Positions 15,363-24,237 of a stretch of DNA of 64,000 bases are shown here, piece after piece. A program made the translations under genes and the position numbers. Location: assembly GCA_012960315.1 (NCBI GenBank), contig DUBN01000066.1:1-64000 (forward strand), read 5' to 3'. This stretch comes from Acidimicrobiia bacterium (GTDB lineage: Bacteria > Actinomycetota > Acidimicrobiia > Acidimicrobiales > Poriferisodalaceae). Numbering within the stretch: position 1 is the first letter of the stretch; each line of letters begins with the position of its first letter. The notes beneath the pieces are model-generated. The model made no database searches and had not been told where the DNA came from. It saw only the letters and a program-made list of their open reading frames with translations.

Positions 15363-17018
15363 ATGGCGCCGAAGCTGCGGGATTCCAACGCTGACCTTAG
15401 GGAGCTGAAGCTGGTGATCACTGAAGTCTTGGCGACAGCCTTGGCTGACGCTCTAAGCGAGCTCGGAATCGTCGTCGCCTCGTCGGAGATTCACCTGGAG
15501 CGGCCAGCTCACCGAGAACATGGTGACTGGTCTTCCAACGTTGCTTTGGTGATATCCAAACAAGCTGGACGTAAGCCCCGCGACCTGGCGGTTGATCTGG
15601 TGAAGGTTCTGGAGTCCATGCCGGCCGAGCAAATTCAAACACTCGAAGTCGCTGGTCCGGGGTTCGTGAACTTCCACCTCTCCAATCAGTGGTTGCATGA
15701 CGTCCTAACCGACGTGGTGTCTGGAGGAGAGAGTGCCTATGCGCGATCAGAAACTGGGAATGGGCAATCGATCAACCTTGAGTTTGTTTCAGCAAACCCA
15801 ACTGGACCGCTACACGCCGGAGGCGGTCGCTGGGGCGCCTACGGCGACAGCCTCGCACGTATCTTCCGGCGCTGTGGCTATGAGACCTTCACCGAGTACT
15901 ACGTAAATGATCGCGGCCTCCAAACCGAGCTGTTTGGTGCCTCGCTTCTCGCGCGAAGAGACGGCGCCGAGCTTCCCGAAGGTGGCTATGCGGGGGAATA
16001 CGTTGTCGAATGGGCTTTGGAAATGCCTGACAATGTCGATCCCGTCGCATGGGGATGCGAGCGAGCGCTTGCAGATGTACAGGAATCACTCGCGTCCATG
16101 AATGTGGCTTTTGATCATTGGGCTAGCGAGAAAGCTTTGGTGAACTCTGGCGCTATGGAAACCGCTCTCGAAGCTTTGAGAGAAGGCGGTTGGGTGGACG
16201 ATCACGAAGGAGCCACGTGGCTTCGAACATCGACCTTTGGTGACGAAAAAGACCGCGTTCTAATCAAAAGTGACGGAGAACCCACGTATTTCGTGCCCGA
16301 CATCGCGTATCACACGCAAAAATTCGACCGAGGTAACCTCGTTATCGATGTTCTGGGTGCTGATCACCATGGGTATGTCCCTCGAATGTCAGCTGCCCTG
16401 CAAATGCTCGGACACGAAGCGTCATCCTATGAGGCGATCATTGGCCAAAATGTGACTTTGGTTCGCGATGGCAAAGAGATCAACCTCTCGAAACGAACTG
16501 GCACCATGGTTGAAGTCCGAGAGCTTATTGAGGCTGTAGGGCCTGACGTCGCCCGATTCGCCTACCTCCTTCAGTCGATCGACACCCGCCAGACCATAGA
16601 TATCGACGTACTGTCGAGCCAAGCCAACGAGAATCCCGTCTATTACGTTCAATACGCCTATGCGCGGATCGCGTCAGTAGGGCGCGAAGCGGAAAAACGA
16701 GGAGTTACCCGAAATCCGCTGAGTGAGATCGATCCAACGCTGCTAACACACGAGCGAGAACTTGAACTACTACGGGCTTTATCCACTCTGCCGGACACGA
16801 TCGAGATAGCGGCGCGCGACCGAGCACCCCACAAAATTTCCACATGGATCCGTGAACTTGCAGCGGTGTTTCACGGCTTTTATCACGATTGTCCAGTCCT
16901 TCGATCCGATGTGGAATCCGACCTTCAACAAGCACGGCTTTGGTTGGTTGAATCAGCTCGAATCGGGTTCTCGATAGGCCTGGACCTGCTCGGCTTGACC
17001 GCCCCCGAGGAAATGTGA
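15363..17018 (+). CDS. argS: Arginyl-tRNA synthetase
   Basis: A class Ia synthetase of 551 residues charging tRNA-Arg. The N-terminal Add-1 domain is followed by LEFVSANPTGPLHAGGGRWGAYGD, where the HIGH motif is HAGG as is usual in actinobacteria, then VLGADHHGYVPRMSAALQML, the KMSKS equivalent LSKRTGTMV, and the DALR C-terminal domain ending in GLTAPEEM, the ArgS variant of the usual C-terminal Met. I chose the ATG at 15363; in-frame upstream starts back to 15330 add residues without family match. It heads the argS-lysA-hom-thrC block and has a tRNA-Arg gene divergently upstream. Confidence 0.96.
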   Translation: MAPKLRDSNADLRELKLVITEVLATALADALSELGIVVASSEIHLERPAHREHGDWSSNVALVISKQAGRKPRDLAVDLVKVLESMPAEQIQTLEVAGPGFVNFHLSNQWLHDVLTDVVSGGESAYARSETGNGQSINLEFVSANPTGPLHAGGGRWGAYGDSLARIFRRCGYETFTEYYVNDRGLQTELFGASLLARRDGAELPEGGYAGEYVVEWALEMPDNVDPVAWGCERALADVQESLASMNVAFDHWASEKALVNSGAMETALEALREGGWVDDHEGATWLRTSTFGDEKDRVLIKSDGEPTYFVPDIAYHTQKFDRGNLVIDVLGADHHGYVPRMSAALQMLGHEASSYEAIIGQNVTLVRDGKEINLSKRTGTMVEVRELIEAVGPDVARFAYLLQSIDTRQTIDIDVLSSQANENPVYYVQYAYARIASVGREAEKRGVTRNPLSEIDPTLLTHERELELLRALSTLPDTIEIAARDRAPHKISTWIRELAAVFHGFYHDCPVLRSDVESDLQQARLWLVESARIGFSIGLDLLGLTAPEEM

Positions 17019-17028
17019 GGAGGGGCAG

Positions 17029-18321
17029 ATGACCCAGACAAACTCAAATGCCGGACCGATCCCCTTTGATCTTTTACCCGACTCTGCCGAAATTGGTTCA
17101 CGAGGTGAGCTGCTCATCGGAGGGCTTGCTGTAGACGACCTCGCCGCAGAGTTTGGGACACCCCTCTTTATTTATGATGAAAACCACCTCCGGTCGCGCT
17201 GTCAAGAAACCCTGGAAGCATTTGGAGACGGCGCCGCGTATGCGTGTAAAGCTTTTCTTTGCCTCGCTATGGCCCGACTAGTGCATGAAGAGGGATTACA
17301 CCTCGATGTCGCCAGCGAGGGAGAACTCCACACCGCCATTGCAGCCGGGGTTCCAGGGGAACGCATTGTTTTACACGGGAATAACAAATCACTCGATGAA
17401 CTTTCCTTAGCTCGAGCTCACGGCGTGAGTCGGGTTGTGGTGGATTCGTACGACGAACTTGACCGTCTCAGCGATCTCCATTCCCATGACGGCGTCATCG
17501 CGTCCGTTCTCTTACGAGTCACGCCTGGAGTCGAAGCTCACACCCACGAATTTGTTTCAACAGGCCAGAACGATTCCAAGTTCGGGTTTGGGTTGGCATC
17601 AGGGGCTGCATCGGCCGCGGTGAGCCAAGCCAGATCAAATCGTGGGATCGATCTTGTCGGAATTCACAGCCACATTGGAAGCCAAGTGTTTACCGTCGAA
17701 AGTTTTGCCCGAGCACTTGAAATAGTGGTTGAGTTTTCTGAACCACTTGAGTTGCCCGAGCTATCGGTGGGTGGTGGCCTGGGTGTCGCATACGTGGAAT
17801 CTGAATCAGCACCATCGATCGCTCAGTGGGGAGAGCTGCTTAGCGACACCTGCCAGCGCCTAGGCGTAAAGGCGCGTATCTCTGCTGAACCCGGCCGTTC
17901 GATTGCGGCCCAAGCAGCAATAACGGTTTATTCGGTCGGCACTATTAAAGAGTTGCCTGGCATCAGAACATACGTCGCGGTGGACGGCGGCTTCGGCGAT
18001 AATCCCCGCCCAATGCTCTATGGCAGTGGTTACACCGCCTTCGTTCCTGACAGAGTGACTGAGCCTCGACCAGCAGTCGCTCGTATCGTCGGAAAACACT
18101 GCGAATCGGGGGATGTATTAGTTCGAGAAGCCTCCCTCCCGGACGGGGTGGGCGTAGGCGACCACATTGCGACCCCGGTAACCGGGGCGTATGGATACTC
18201 CATGGGGAGTACTTACAACCGAATACCCCGGCCCGCGGTCGTGTTTGTTTCCAATGGTTCAGCGCGACCGGTCGTTCGAAGAGAGACACTTGAAGACCTG
18301 ATCAGCCTCGACGTTGAGTAA
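17029..18321 (+). CDS. lysA: Diaminopimelate decarboxylase
   Basis: A 430-residue PLP enzyme (fold III) making L-lysine from meso-diaminopimelate. The Schiff-base Lys is Lys74 in YACKAFLCLAM; GIHSHIGSQVF, LSVGGGLGVAY and AEPGRSIAAQA bind the cofactor phosphate, and the partner-subunit motif around VLVREASLPDG and GAYGYSMGSTYNR completes the site; the usual CES motif is present as HCESGDVL. GAGGAGGGG precedes the ATG at ideal spacing, overlapping the argS end. It follows argS by 10 bases, the same order as in mycobacteria and corynebacteria, where argS-lysA are co-transcribed. Confidence 0.96.
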   Translation: MTQTNSNAGPIPFDLLPDSAEIGSRGELLIGGLAVDDLAAEFGTPLFIYDENHLRSRCQETLEAFGDGAAYACKAFLCLAMARLVHEEGLHLDVASEGELHTAIAAGVPGERIVLHGNNKSLDELSLARAHGVSRVVVDSYDELDRLSDLHSHDGVIASVLLRVTPGVEAHTHEFVSTGQNDSKFGFGLASGAASAAVSQARSNRGIDLVGIHSHIGSQVFTVESFARALEIVVEFSEPLELPELSVGGGLGVAYVESESAPSIAQWGELLSDTCQRLGVKARISAEPGRSIAAQAAITVYSVGTIKELPGIRTYVAVDGGFGDNPRPMLYGSGYTAFVPDRVTEPRPAVARIVGKHCESGDVLVREASLPDGVGVGDHIATPVTGAYGYSMGSTYNRIPRPAVVFVSNGSARPVVRRETLEDLISLDVE

Positions 18322-18404
18322 CTCTTGCGCGTTGAGTGAAACTCGGGGCTTTCAGTCGGAAATCGAGACAAAGAACCGCCGCTCCGCCCGCTACCGTTGA
18401 AAGT

Positions 18405-19697
18405 ATGCAATCGCACTCTCACTCAGTCCTACGTCTCGGGATCCTTGGTTGTGGAACAGTTGGCGGTGCTCTTATCCGGCTAATTGAAACCGACGCTGAT
18501 CGGATCGCCGCGCGGACCGGCATCCGCCTCGAGGTGTCGAGAGTTGCCGTTCGCAATTTGTCCGCAGACCGAGATGTAAACCTGCCTTCCGACAGCTTCA
18601 CCCGAGACCCCGCATCGTTGGTTAATTCCCCCGACATTGACCTAGTCGTGGAAACAATTGGGGGAATTGAACCAGCACGCCAGTTAGTAATTGATTCCTT
18701 GAAGTCCGGTAAACCTGTCGTTACCGCAAATAAAGAGTTAGTCGCCAACGTAGGCCAGGAGCTGTTTGAGGCGGCATCAGCTGGAGGTGTCGACCTTTTC
18801 TTCGAGGCAGCCGTCGCTGGAGGCATTCCGCTCATACGAGTGCTGCGCGAATCTCTTGCCGGAGAACGCATCAGCCGAGTCATGGGAATTGTCAACGGAA
18901 CAACCAACTTCATTTTGACCAAGATGACCGAGGAAGGCGCCGAATACGCCGATGTTCTCGCCGAGGCACAACAACTGGGGTTCGCTGAAGCGGACCCAAC
19001 AGCAGACGTTGAAGGCGGCGACGCAGCGGCAAAGGCCGCAATCTTGGCTTCTATTGCTTTCGGTGCCAAAGTCGTCGCCGGAGACGTTTACCAAGAAGGC
19101 ATCAGCCGTATTTCACCGGCAGATATCGCAGCAGCATCACACATGGGCCATGTCATAAAACTGCTTGCCGTGGCTGAGTTTGACGGTCGCGAAGTAGCTG
19201 TACGAGTTCATCCGACAATGGTTCCCGAACACCACCCCCTCGCTTCCGTCCGAGAAAGCTTCAACGCAGTCTTTTTAGAAGGTTCGGAAGTTGGAGATCT
19301 CATGTTGTACGGCCGCGGAGCGGGAGGTGGCCCTACTGCCTCAGCGATATTGGGCGATGTCATTTGTGCGGCCCGCAACCTTCAACGAGGTGTGGCTAGC
19401 GACTTGGGGGTTTTGTCGGAATTCTCGATTCGACCCATCGATGAAACCGCCAGCGCTTTCTACCTGCAATTCGACGTGGAAGATAAGCCGGGAGTCCTTG
19501 CAGTGGTAGCAAGCGTGTTCGGCAACCACGGCGTGTCGATCCGATCCATGGAGCAACAAGGGCAAGGATCGACCGCACACCTAATTTTCATCACCCATCA
19601 GGCACGCGAAGCCGATGTTCAGGCCACGCTTCGCGACCTACGCAACCTCAGTGAAGTCAAAGACATTGGTGCACTGATCCGAGTCATAGGCGACTAA
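18405..19697 (+). CDS. hom: Homoserine dehydrogenase
   Basis: A 430-residue enzyme reducing aspartate semialdehyde to homoserine, the branch point to threonine and methionine. The NAD(P) site is LRLGILGCGTVGGALIRLI; DLVVETIGGIEPARQ, KPVVTANKELVA, FFEAAVAGGIPLIR and RVMGIVNGTTNFILTKM define the catalytic domain, with EADPTADVEGGDAAAKAAILA following. Residues about 350-430 form a C-terminal ACT domain (KPGVLAVVASVFGNHGVSIRSM), so threonine feedback is likely. The ATG at 18405 is preferred over a GTG at 18336, whose extra 23 residues have no family counterpart. It follows lysA. Confidence 0.95.
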   Translation: MQSHSHSVLRLGILGCGTVGGALIRLIETDADRIAARTGIRLEVSRVAVRNLSADRDVNLPSDSFTRDPASLVNSPDIDLVVETIGGIEPARQLVIDSLKSGKPVVTANKELVANVGQELFEAASAGGVDLFFEAAVAGGIPLIRVLRESLAGERISRVMGIVNGTTNFILTKMTEEGAEYADVLAEAQQLGFAEADPTADVEGGDAAAKAAILASIAFGAKVVAGDVYQEGISRISPADIAAASHMGHVIKLLAVAEFDGREVAVRVHPTMVPEHHPLASVRESFNAVFLEGSEVGDLMLYGRGAGGGPTASAILGDVICAARNLQRGVASDLGVLSEFSIRPIDETASAFYLQFDVEDKPGVLAVVASVFGNHGVSIRSMEQQGQGSTAHLIFITHQAREADVQATLRDLRNLSEVKDIGALIRVIGD

Positions 19698-19720
19698 CGG
19701 GTGCGGGAGATCTTTAAAAA

Positions 19721-21124
19721 GTGAAGTATCAGAGCACACGCGGTGAAGCACCAATTCTTGAATTTGGCGACGTGTTGCTTGCCGGGCTGGCAGTAGATGG
19801 AGGGCTTTATATGCCCTCGGAGTTGCCTGAAATAGGTCAAGCGGATTTGCGAGCATTTGCCAACTTGCCCTACACAGAAGTTGCGACGCGTGTTTTGGCT
19901 CCATTCGTTGCACCTTCAATTGACGAAGACAGCCTTGGGCGAATGGTCGAAGAGGCCTACGCGACTTTTCGTCACCCAGACGTGGTGCCCATCACAGAAT
20001 TGCCTTCCGAGGGTGTAAATGACCACCACATCGTCGAGTTGCATTGGGGTCCCACGTTTTCTTTTAAAGATGTGGCACTCCAGTTGTTAGGCCGACTCTT
20101 CGAACACGAACTGGAGCGTCGCGCTACTTCCGTCACGGTTGTTGGGGCAACCTCTGGCGATACCGGAAGCGCTGCCATCGAGGCCTGCCGAGACCGCGAA
20201 GGCATCGAATTGGTCATGCTTCACCCCCGTGGACGCATCTCTGAAGTGCAACGACGACAGATGACCACCGTCGCTAGTTCAAACATTCACAACGTTTCAA
20301 TCGATGGGACCTTCGATGACTGTCAGGACCTCGTGAAAGCGATGTTTGCTGACAGTTCGTTCCGGCAACAGCGCCGACTAGCCGCGGTCAACAGCATCAA
20401 CTGGGCTCGGGTCGCAGCTCAAACGGTTTATTACTTCACCACCGGCACTCAACTGGGTGGCGGAGAGCGCCAAACCTCTTTCTGTGTGCCGACAGGCAAC
20501 TTCGGCAACATCTTGGCCGGCTACATCGCCGCGCAAATGGGATTACCGGTCGACCGGCTGATTATTGCTAGCAATCACAACGACATTCTGACCCGAACCC
20601 ACCTATCTGGGCTCATGGAGATCGAACAAGTTATTCCCTCGACGAGTCCAGCCATGGACATACAGGTTTCTAGTAACTTTGAGCGTTTGCTTTTCGACCT
20701 AAGCGATCGCGAAGCCGCATGGTTGCGTACCGCAATGCAAGACTTTCGCGCAAATGGGCAACTACCACTCAGCGAGGCTCTGATTACTCGTCTACGTAAT
20801 ATCTTCGACGCAGACCGAGCATCGGAACTTGAGGTCGAGGAGACGATCGCTGATGTTCACTCAGCCACCGGACAATTCATAGATCCACATACTGCTGTCG
20901 CTGTCAGCGTTGCGCGACGTTTAGAAGCTGGTAGTAGCCCGATTGCAATTATGTCAACGGCGCATCCAGCGAAGTTTGGTGATGTGGTGCAAGACGCAAC
21001 TGGCGTAGCCCCCGCTCAACCCGAAGAAATAAAAGACCTATACGGCCGTACAGAAAGTTGCACCGATCTACCCAACGAACTCAACGCAATTATGGAATTC
21101 GTGTCGTCTGCCACAAACGCATGA
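19721..21124 (+). CDS. thrC: Threonine synthase
   Basis: A 467-residue PLP enzyme converting O-phosphohomoserine to threonine. The opening MKYQSTRGEAP and DVLLAGLAVDGGLYMP are the signature of the long E. coli/yeast type, unlike the shorter form common in mycobacteria. The PLP Lys is Lys116 in PTFSFKDVALQLLGRL; VVGATSGDTGSAAIEA and SINWARVAAQTVYYF also match. The C-terminal ISTAHPAKF equivalent reads IMSTAHPAKFGDVVQ. Start is GTG at 19721, 23 bases after hom. The homoserine kinase gene thrB that normally follows in actinobacteria is not present; rho comes next. Confidence 0.95.
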   Translation: MKYQSTRGEAPILEFGDVLLAGLAVDGGLYMPSELPEIGQADLRAFANLPYTEVATRVLAPFVAPSIDEDSLGRMVEEAYATFRHPDVVPITELPSEGVNDHHIVELHWGPTFSFKDVALQLLGRLFEHELERRATSVTVVGATSGDTGSAAIEACRDREGIELVMLHPRGRISEVQRRQMTTVASSNIHNVSIDGTFDDCQDLVKAMFADSSFRQQRRLAAVNSINWARVAAQTVYYFTTGTQLGGGERQTSFCVPTGNFGNILAGYIAAQMGLPVDRLIIASNHNDILTRTHLSGLMEIEQVIPSTSPAMDIQVSSNFERLLFDLSDREAAWLRTAMQDFRANGQLPLSEALITRLRNIFDADRASELEVEETIADVHSATGQFIDPHTAVAVSVARRLEAGSSPIAIMSTAHPAKFGDVVQDATGVAPAQPEEIKDLYGRTESCTDLPNELNAIMEFVSSATNA

Positions 21125-21305
21125 GAATTGGATCGACGTTGTAACTGGCAGTGCTCGCTGAGTAGCCTGATATCACCGTCCCGTTGCCCGTGTGTTTCGC
21201 GAATCCGGCAACCGGTTCAGGTCGGCGCCTGCTGATTTGATCCGCCCGGGCGGCCCCAAACCCACTCCCGGCGCAATTCGTGTGTGCCGACACCATGAGG
21301 ATGAC

Positions 21306-22859
21306 ATGTCCGATCAGCCAGACCGAGCACTTCTCGAGTCGAAGTCCCGTGATGATCTGGTGGCAATGGCCGCTGCTTTGGGCCTAGATATTGCCCCCAG
21401 AGCTAGAAAGGCCACCATCATTGACGACATCTTGGAGGGCCCCACGAGCGGACAAGCAACCAACAGCGATCAACCATCAACGGTGCGCAGGGTTCGTCGG
21501 ACGGTCGAACAAAATGGTGCAGACTCCTCTAATTCCAATTCTTCTGAACAAACACCTCCAGCCGCTGCTTCTGTCGACGAGGATGACGAAGAGTCGCCAA
21601 AAGATGAAGAGAGAACGAAGCCGGATCGAGACGAAGCGGAACCCGGCGTAGCCGAACCCGGCAACCGCCGACGTAGACGGCGAGGCCGAGACCGCGACGA
21701 CAATTGGCAGGGCGAACCAGTCGAATGCGAAGGAATATTGGATCTGAGAGATGAAGGCTACGGGTTTCTCCGTACCCGAGGCGCCCTACCATCCAACGAC
21801 GATGTCTATGTCGCTGCCAAACAGGTTCGGTCTCACGGTCTGCGCAAAGGAGACATCGTTAAAGGAGCTAGTCGGCCAGCCGCCCGCAATGAAAAGAACC
21901 CAGCGTTACTTCGAATCGACGAAATTAACGGCGCAGAACCCGACGAGACGCTTGAACGACCCCTTTTCGAAGACCTCACGGCCGTGCATCCGCGAGAACC
22001 CTTGACACTTGAAGGCAACGGAACCGAAAACACTACGGCCCGCGCAGTTGACCTGATCGCCCCGATCGGCAAAGGCCAGCGTGCTTTAGTGGTCTCGCCG
22101 CCCGAATGCGGAAAGACTTCCATCATTCGAGAACTGGCAGTCGCGATAGAGACGAACCACCCTGACCTGCACCTGATAGTTCTACTCGTCGACGAACGGC
22201 CCGAAGAAGTCACGGACATAGCCGCGGTGGTTGAGGCAGAGGTTTTGGCGTCCACCTTCGACCGACCTGCCGAGGAACACATACAGGTAGCCGAACTAAC
22301 GTTAGAGCGCGCCAAGCGAATGGTCGAAGGCGGTCTGGACGTTGTCATCTTGCTGGATGGCCTGAGTCGACTAGCTAGGGCCTACAACCTGGCTGCGCCC
22401 GGCAACGGCAGAGTGTTGGTCAATGGGGTGGATGCCGCCGCCCTATATCCACCCAAACGTTTCTTCGGCGCTGCTCGAGCCCTAGAAGAAGGGGGCTCAT
22501 TGACCGTCATCGCGACTGCGGCCGTTGAAACCGGTTGGTTGTTGGACGAAATGATTCTTGAATCCCTACAGGGCACGGCTAATTCCGTGATTCGTCTCGA
22601 TCGTCGCGCTGCCGATCGGAGGGTGTACCCAGCCATCGATGTCGTCGCCTCATGTACGCGAGAAGTTCACCGCCTTAACGGCGAAGAACGAGCGCACCAG
22701 GCTCAAGTACTTGCAGACACCCTCGTGGCGATCGAAGATGCTGACGAGAACCAACACGGATCTGCGCTTGACTGGGTACTTGAACGCATCACAGCAACCA
22801 GTTCAAACGAGGAGATTCTTAGCGGGCTATCAGTCCCTGGTCGTTCTCCTGCCAGTTGA
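21306..22859 (+). CDS. rho: Transcription termination factor Rho
   Basis: A 517-residue RNA-dependent ATPase that ends transcription. Residues 1-40 hold the N-terminal helix domain (LESKSRDDLVAMAAALGL), 45-135 a charged insertion rich in Ser, Glu, Asp and then Arg, as is typical of actinobacterial Rho, followed by the cold-shock RNA-binding domain (EGILDLRDEGYGFLRTRG), and the RecA-like core: Walker A PPECGKTSI, VLLVDERPEEVTDI, Walker B VVILLDGLSRLARAYN, and the R-loop region with GGSLTVIATAAVETG. The ATG at 21306 is used because GAGGATG sits just ahead; an upstream reading from 21192 has no match. Confidence 0.95.
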   Translation: MSDQPDRALLESKSRDDLVAMAAALGLDIAPRARKATIIDDILEGPTSGQATNSDQPSTVRRVRRTVEQNGADSSNSNSSEQTPPAAASVDEDDEESPKDEERTKPDRDEAEPGVAEPGNRRRRRRGRDRDDNWQGEPVECEGILDLRDEGYGFLRTRGALPSNDDVYVAAKQVRSHGLRKGDIVKGASRPAARNEKNPALLRIDEINGAEPDETLERPLFEDLTAVHPREPLTLEGNGTENTTARAVDLIAPIGKGQRALVVSPPECGKTSIIRELAVAIETNHPDLHLIVLLVDERPEEVTDIAAVVEAEVLASTFDRPAEEHIQVAELTLERAKRMVEGGLDVVILLDGLSRLARAYNLAAPGNGRVLVNGVDAAALYPPKRFFGAARALEEGGSLTVIATAAVETGWLLDEMILESLQGTANSVIRLDRRAADRRVYPAIDVVASCTREVHRLNGEERAHQAQVLADTLVAIEDADENQHGSALDWVLERITATSSNEEILSGLSVPGRSPAS

Positions 22860-22862
22860 TAG

Positions 22863-22875
22863 AGCGCATAGCGCT
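22863..22875 (+). other. Short hairpin between rho and rpmE
   Basis: AGCGC-ATA-GCGCT directly after the rho stop codon forms a small stem. No T tract follows. It may be a processing or weak termination site; I assign no function. Confidence 0.25.
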
Positions 22876-22929
22876 AATTGTGCGTTTGCGTGTGCGATTC
22901 GTCGATCTAACCGCCAGAATGGTTGAACC

Positions 22930-23211
22930 ATGAAGAGTGACATCCACCCGAACTACCGCCCAGTCGTGTTTCGCGATGCTGGTGCTGATTTCTCTTTCAT
23001 TACCAATTCAACCGTTGAGACAAGCGACACGGTCGTTTGGGATGATGGCAATGAATACCCGCTCGTCACCGTTGAGTTGTCGAGTGCGAGTCACCCTTTC
23101 TTCACAGGGCAGATGAAAATCATCGATACAGCTGGCCGTGTAGAACGGTTTGAGCGGCGTTACGGACGTCGTCGAGGCTCAGATCAGAACGCTGACAGCG
23201 ACGACCAATAG
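22930..23211 (+). CDS. rpmE: Ribosomal protein bL31, type B
   Basis: A 93-residue bL31 of the type B (zinc-free) form. The start [63 protein letters not shown] and YGRR match rpmE2 proteins, and the CxxC pair that binds zinc in the type A form is absent (there is no Cys at all). It sits in the rho-prfA block, the position usually taken by the type A gene in the same order in mycobacteria. The acidic tail [10 protein letters not shown] is an extension. An unknown gene follows after 8 bases, so they are probably co-transcribed. Confidence 0.93.
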   Translation: MKSDIHPNYRPVVFRDAGADFSFITNSTVETSDTVVWDDGNEYPLVTVELSSASHPFFTGQMKIIDTAGRVERFERRYGRRRGSDQNADSDDQ

Positions 23212-23219
23212 TCCACATT

Positions 23220-24218
23220 GTGGCGCTAGACCCTGAACGCCGCCGCCAACTGCACGCGATGAAACTCCGATCGCTTGCGGGCGAATATTTGGATGCTTCA
23301 ATTGAAGACATCGTCGGAAACGACGATGGTGCTATCGCTACTCTCAGCGACCGTCGAGTGGCGGCGCTCGCGGAAGAGCGCCCCGAACGTGCCTTAGGAT
23401 GGGCGCTGGCTTCAGCGGCGCGGTCAGCCGCAAACGAGGTGCACATTTTCGCGTCAGGTTCGAGTGATGTGCTCGCGAGACGAGCCCAGCTTTTCTCTGG
23501 CTCTGTAACGATCTGGAAGATAAGCGATGGTGTTGTAACACCGGCAGTTCTCTCCGACGTAGCAATTGAAAAAACCGCTCCTCACGTACCTGAACTTATT
23601 TCGACCCTTGAAGAGTCAGGCCTCGAAGTCGTCATTGAACATGGAGTTATTGTCGGCGAGGTCGCCGGACTTGAGGTAGCTCGAATTATTTCCGACGAAC
23701 ACGGCGACCGGATCGAAGTTGGCGTTGGTGCCCACGATCGTGAAGTATTCGCCATGTTGCATGGCAACATGCCAACCGTAGAAGCCATCGAACAGGTGGC
23801 TAACGTAGTTCGATCACATCGGCTGCCCGGCGCAGAGCCGCACCCCCTGAACCGGCTTGGGGCGGAACGATGGTTGCGATCCCACCTTGTTGCCCAACCA
23901 GCGCGAATAGGAGTATCTGCACTGATTACTGCCCCCCCACCCATCCAACGGACGAATCTCAAAGAAGCTGTCCCAGCGGTGGCGACAGGACGTTTACCCC
24001 AAGGGGACGATGTTGTGGTGGTCTGTGCTGTGGGTATCGACCTCGACCTAATTCCCTTCGCAGCCGATGCACGACTTCTTCTTGATCCTCAAGCCACACT
24101 GATGGTCGTCGTTCCTCAACGCGACGCTCATTCAATCCTCTACGAATTATCGGATCAATTAGTCGATCCGGCGGTAGTTGCCCCCATCGACGATGGTTGG
24201 CGCGAATGGACCAGCTGA
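23220..24218 (+). CDS. Unrecognised protein encoded between rpmE and prfA
   Basis: A 332-residue soluble protein I cannot place. The N-terminus is basic and helical (DPERRRQLHAMKLRSLAGEYL), the central part has an alpha/beta pattern (NEVHIFASGSSDVLARRAQLF, LEVARIISDEHGDRIEVGVG), and the C-terminal third holds APPPIQRTNLKEAVPAVATG and DDVVVVCAVGIDLDLIPFAADARL. The spacing of acidic residues in the central part is slightly reminiscent of PD-(D/E)XK nuclease folds, but that is weak. GTG at 23220 follows the rpmE stop by 8 bases, and prfA starts 19 bases after its end, so it is embedded in a translation-factor operon. The ORF is intact with normal codon use. Confidence 0.75.
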   Translation: MALDPERRRQLHAMKLRSLAGEYLDASIEDIVGNDDGAIATLSDRRVAALAEERPERALGWALASAARSAANEVHIFASGSSDVLARRAQLFSGSVTIWKISDGVVTPAVLSDVAIEKTAPHVPELISTLEESGLEVVIEHGVIVGEVAGLEVARIISDEHGDRIEVGVGAHDREVFAMLHGNMPTVEAIEQVANVVRSHRLPGAEPHPLNRLGAERWLRSHLVAQPARIGVSALITAPPPIQRTNLKEAVPAVATGRLPQGDDVVVVCAVGIDLDLIPFAADARLLLDPQATLMVVVPQRDAHSILYELSDQLVDPAVVAPIDDGWREWTS

Positions 24219-24237
24219 TGATCGGTAGCCTGACAAG

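Noticed and set aside
15780-15860. ArgS HIGH motif reading HAGG, possible loss of the second His
   Set aside because: Actinobacterial ArgS proteins commonly have Gly-Gly at this place, so it is lineage-typical rather than damage.
18419-19069. Long minus-strand open frame opposite hom (216 codons)
   Set aside because: Ser/Arg/Ala-rich shadow of the homoserine dehydrogenase gene, which is conserved throughout.
21833-22348. Minus-strand open frame opposite rho (171 codons)
   Set aside because: Lies wholly inside the conserved ATPase core of rho and shows no domain.
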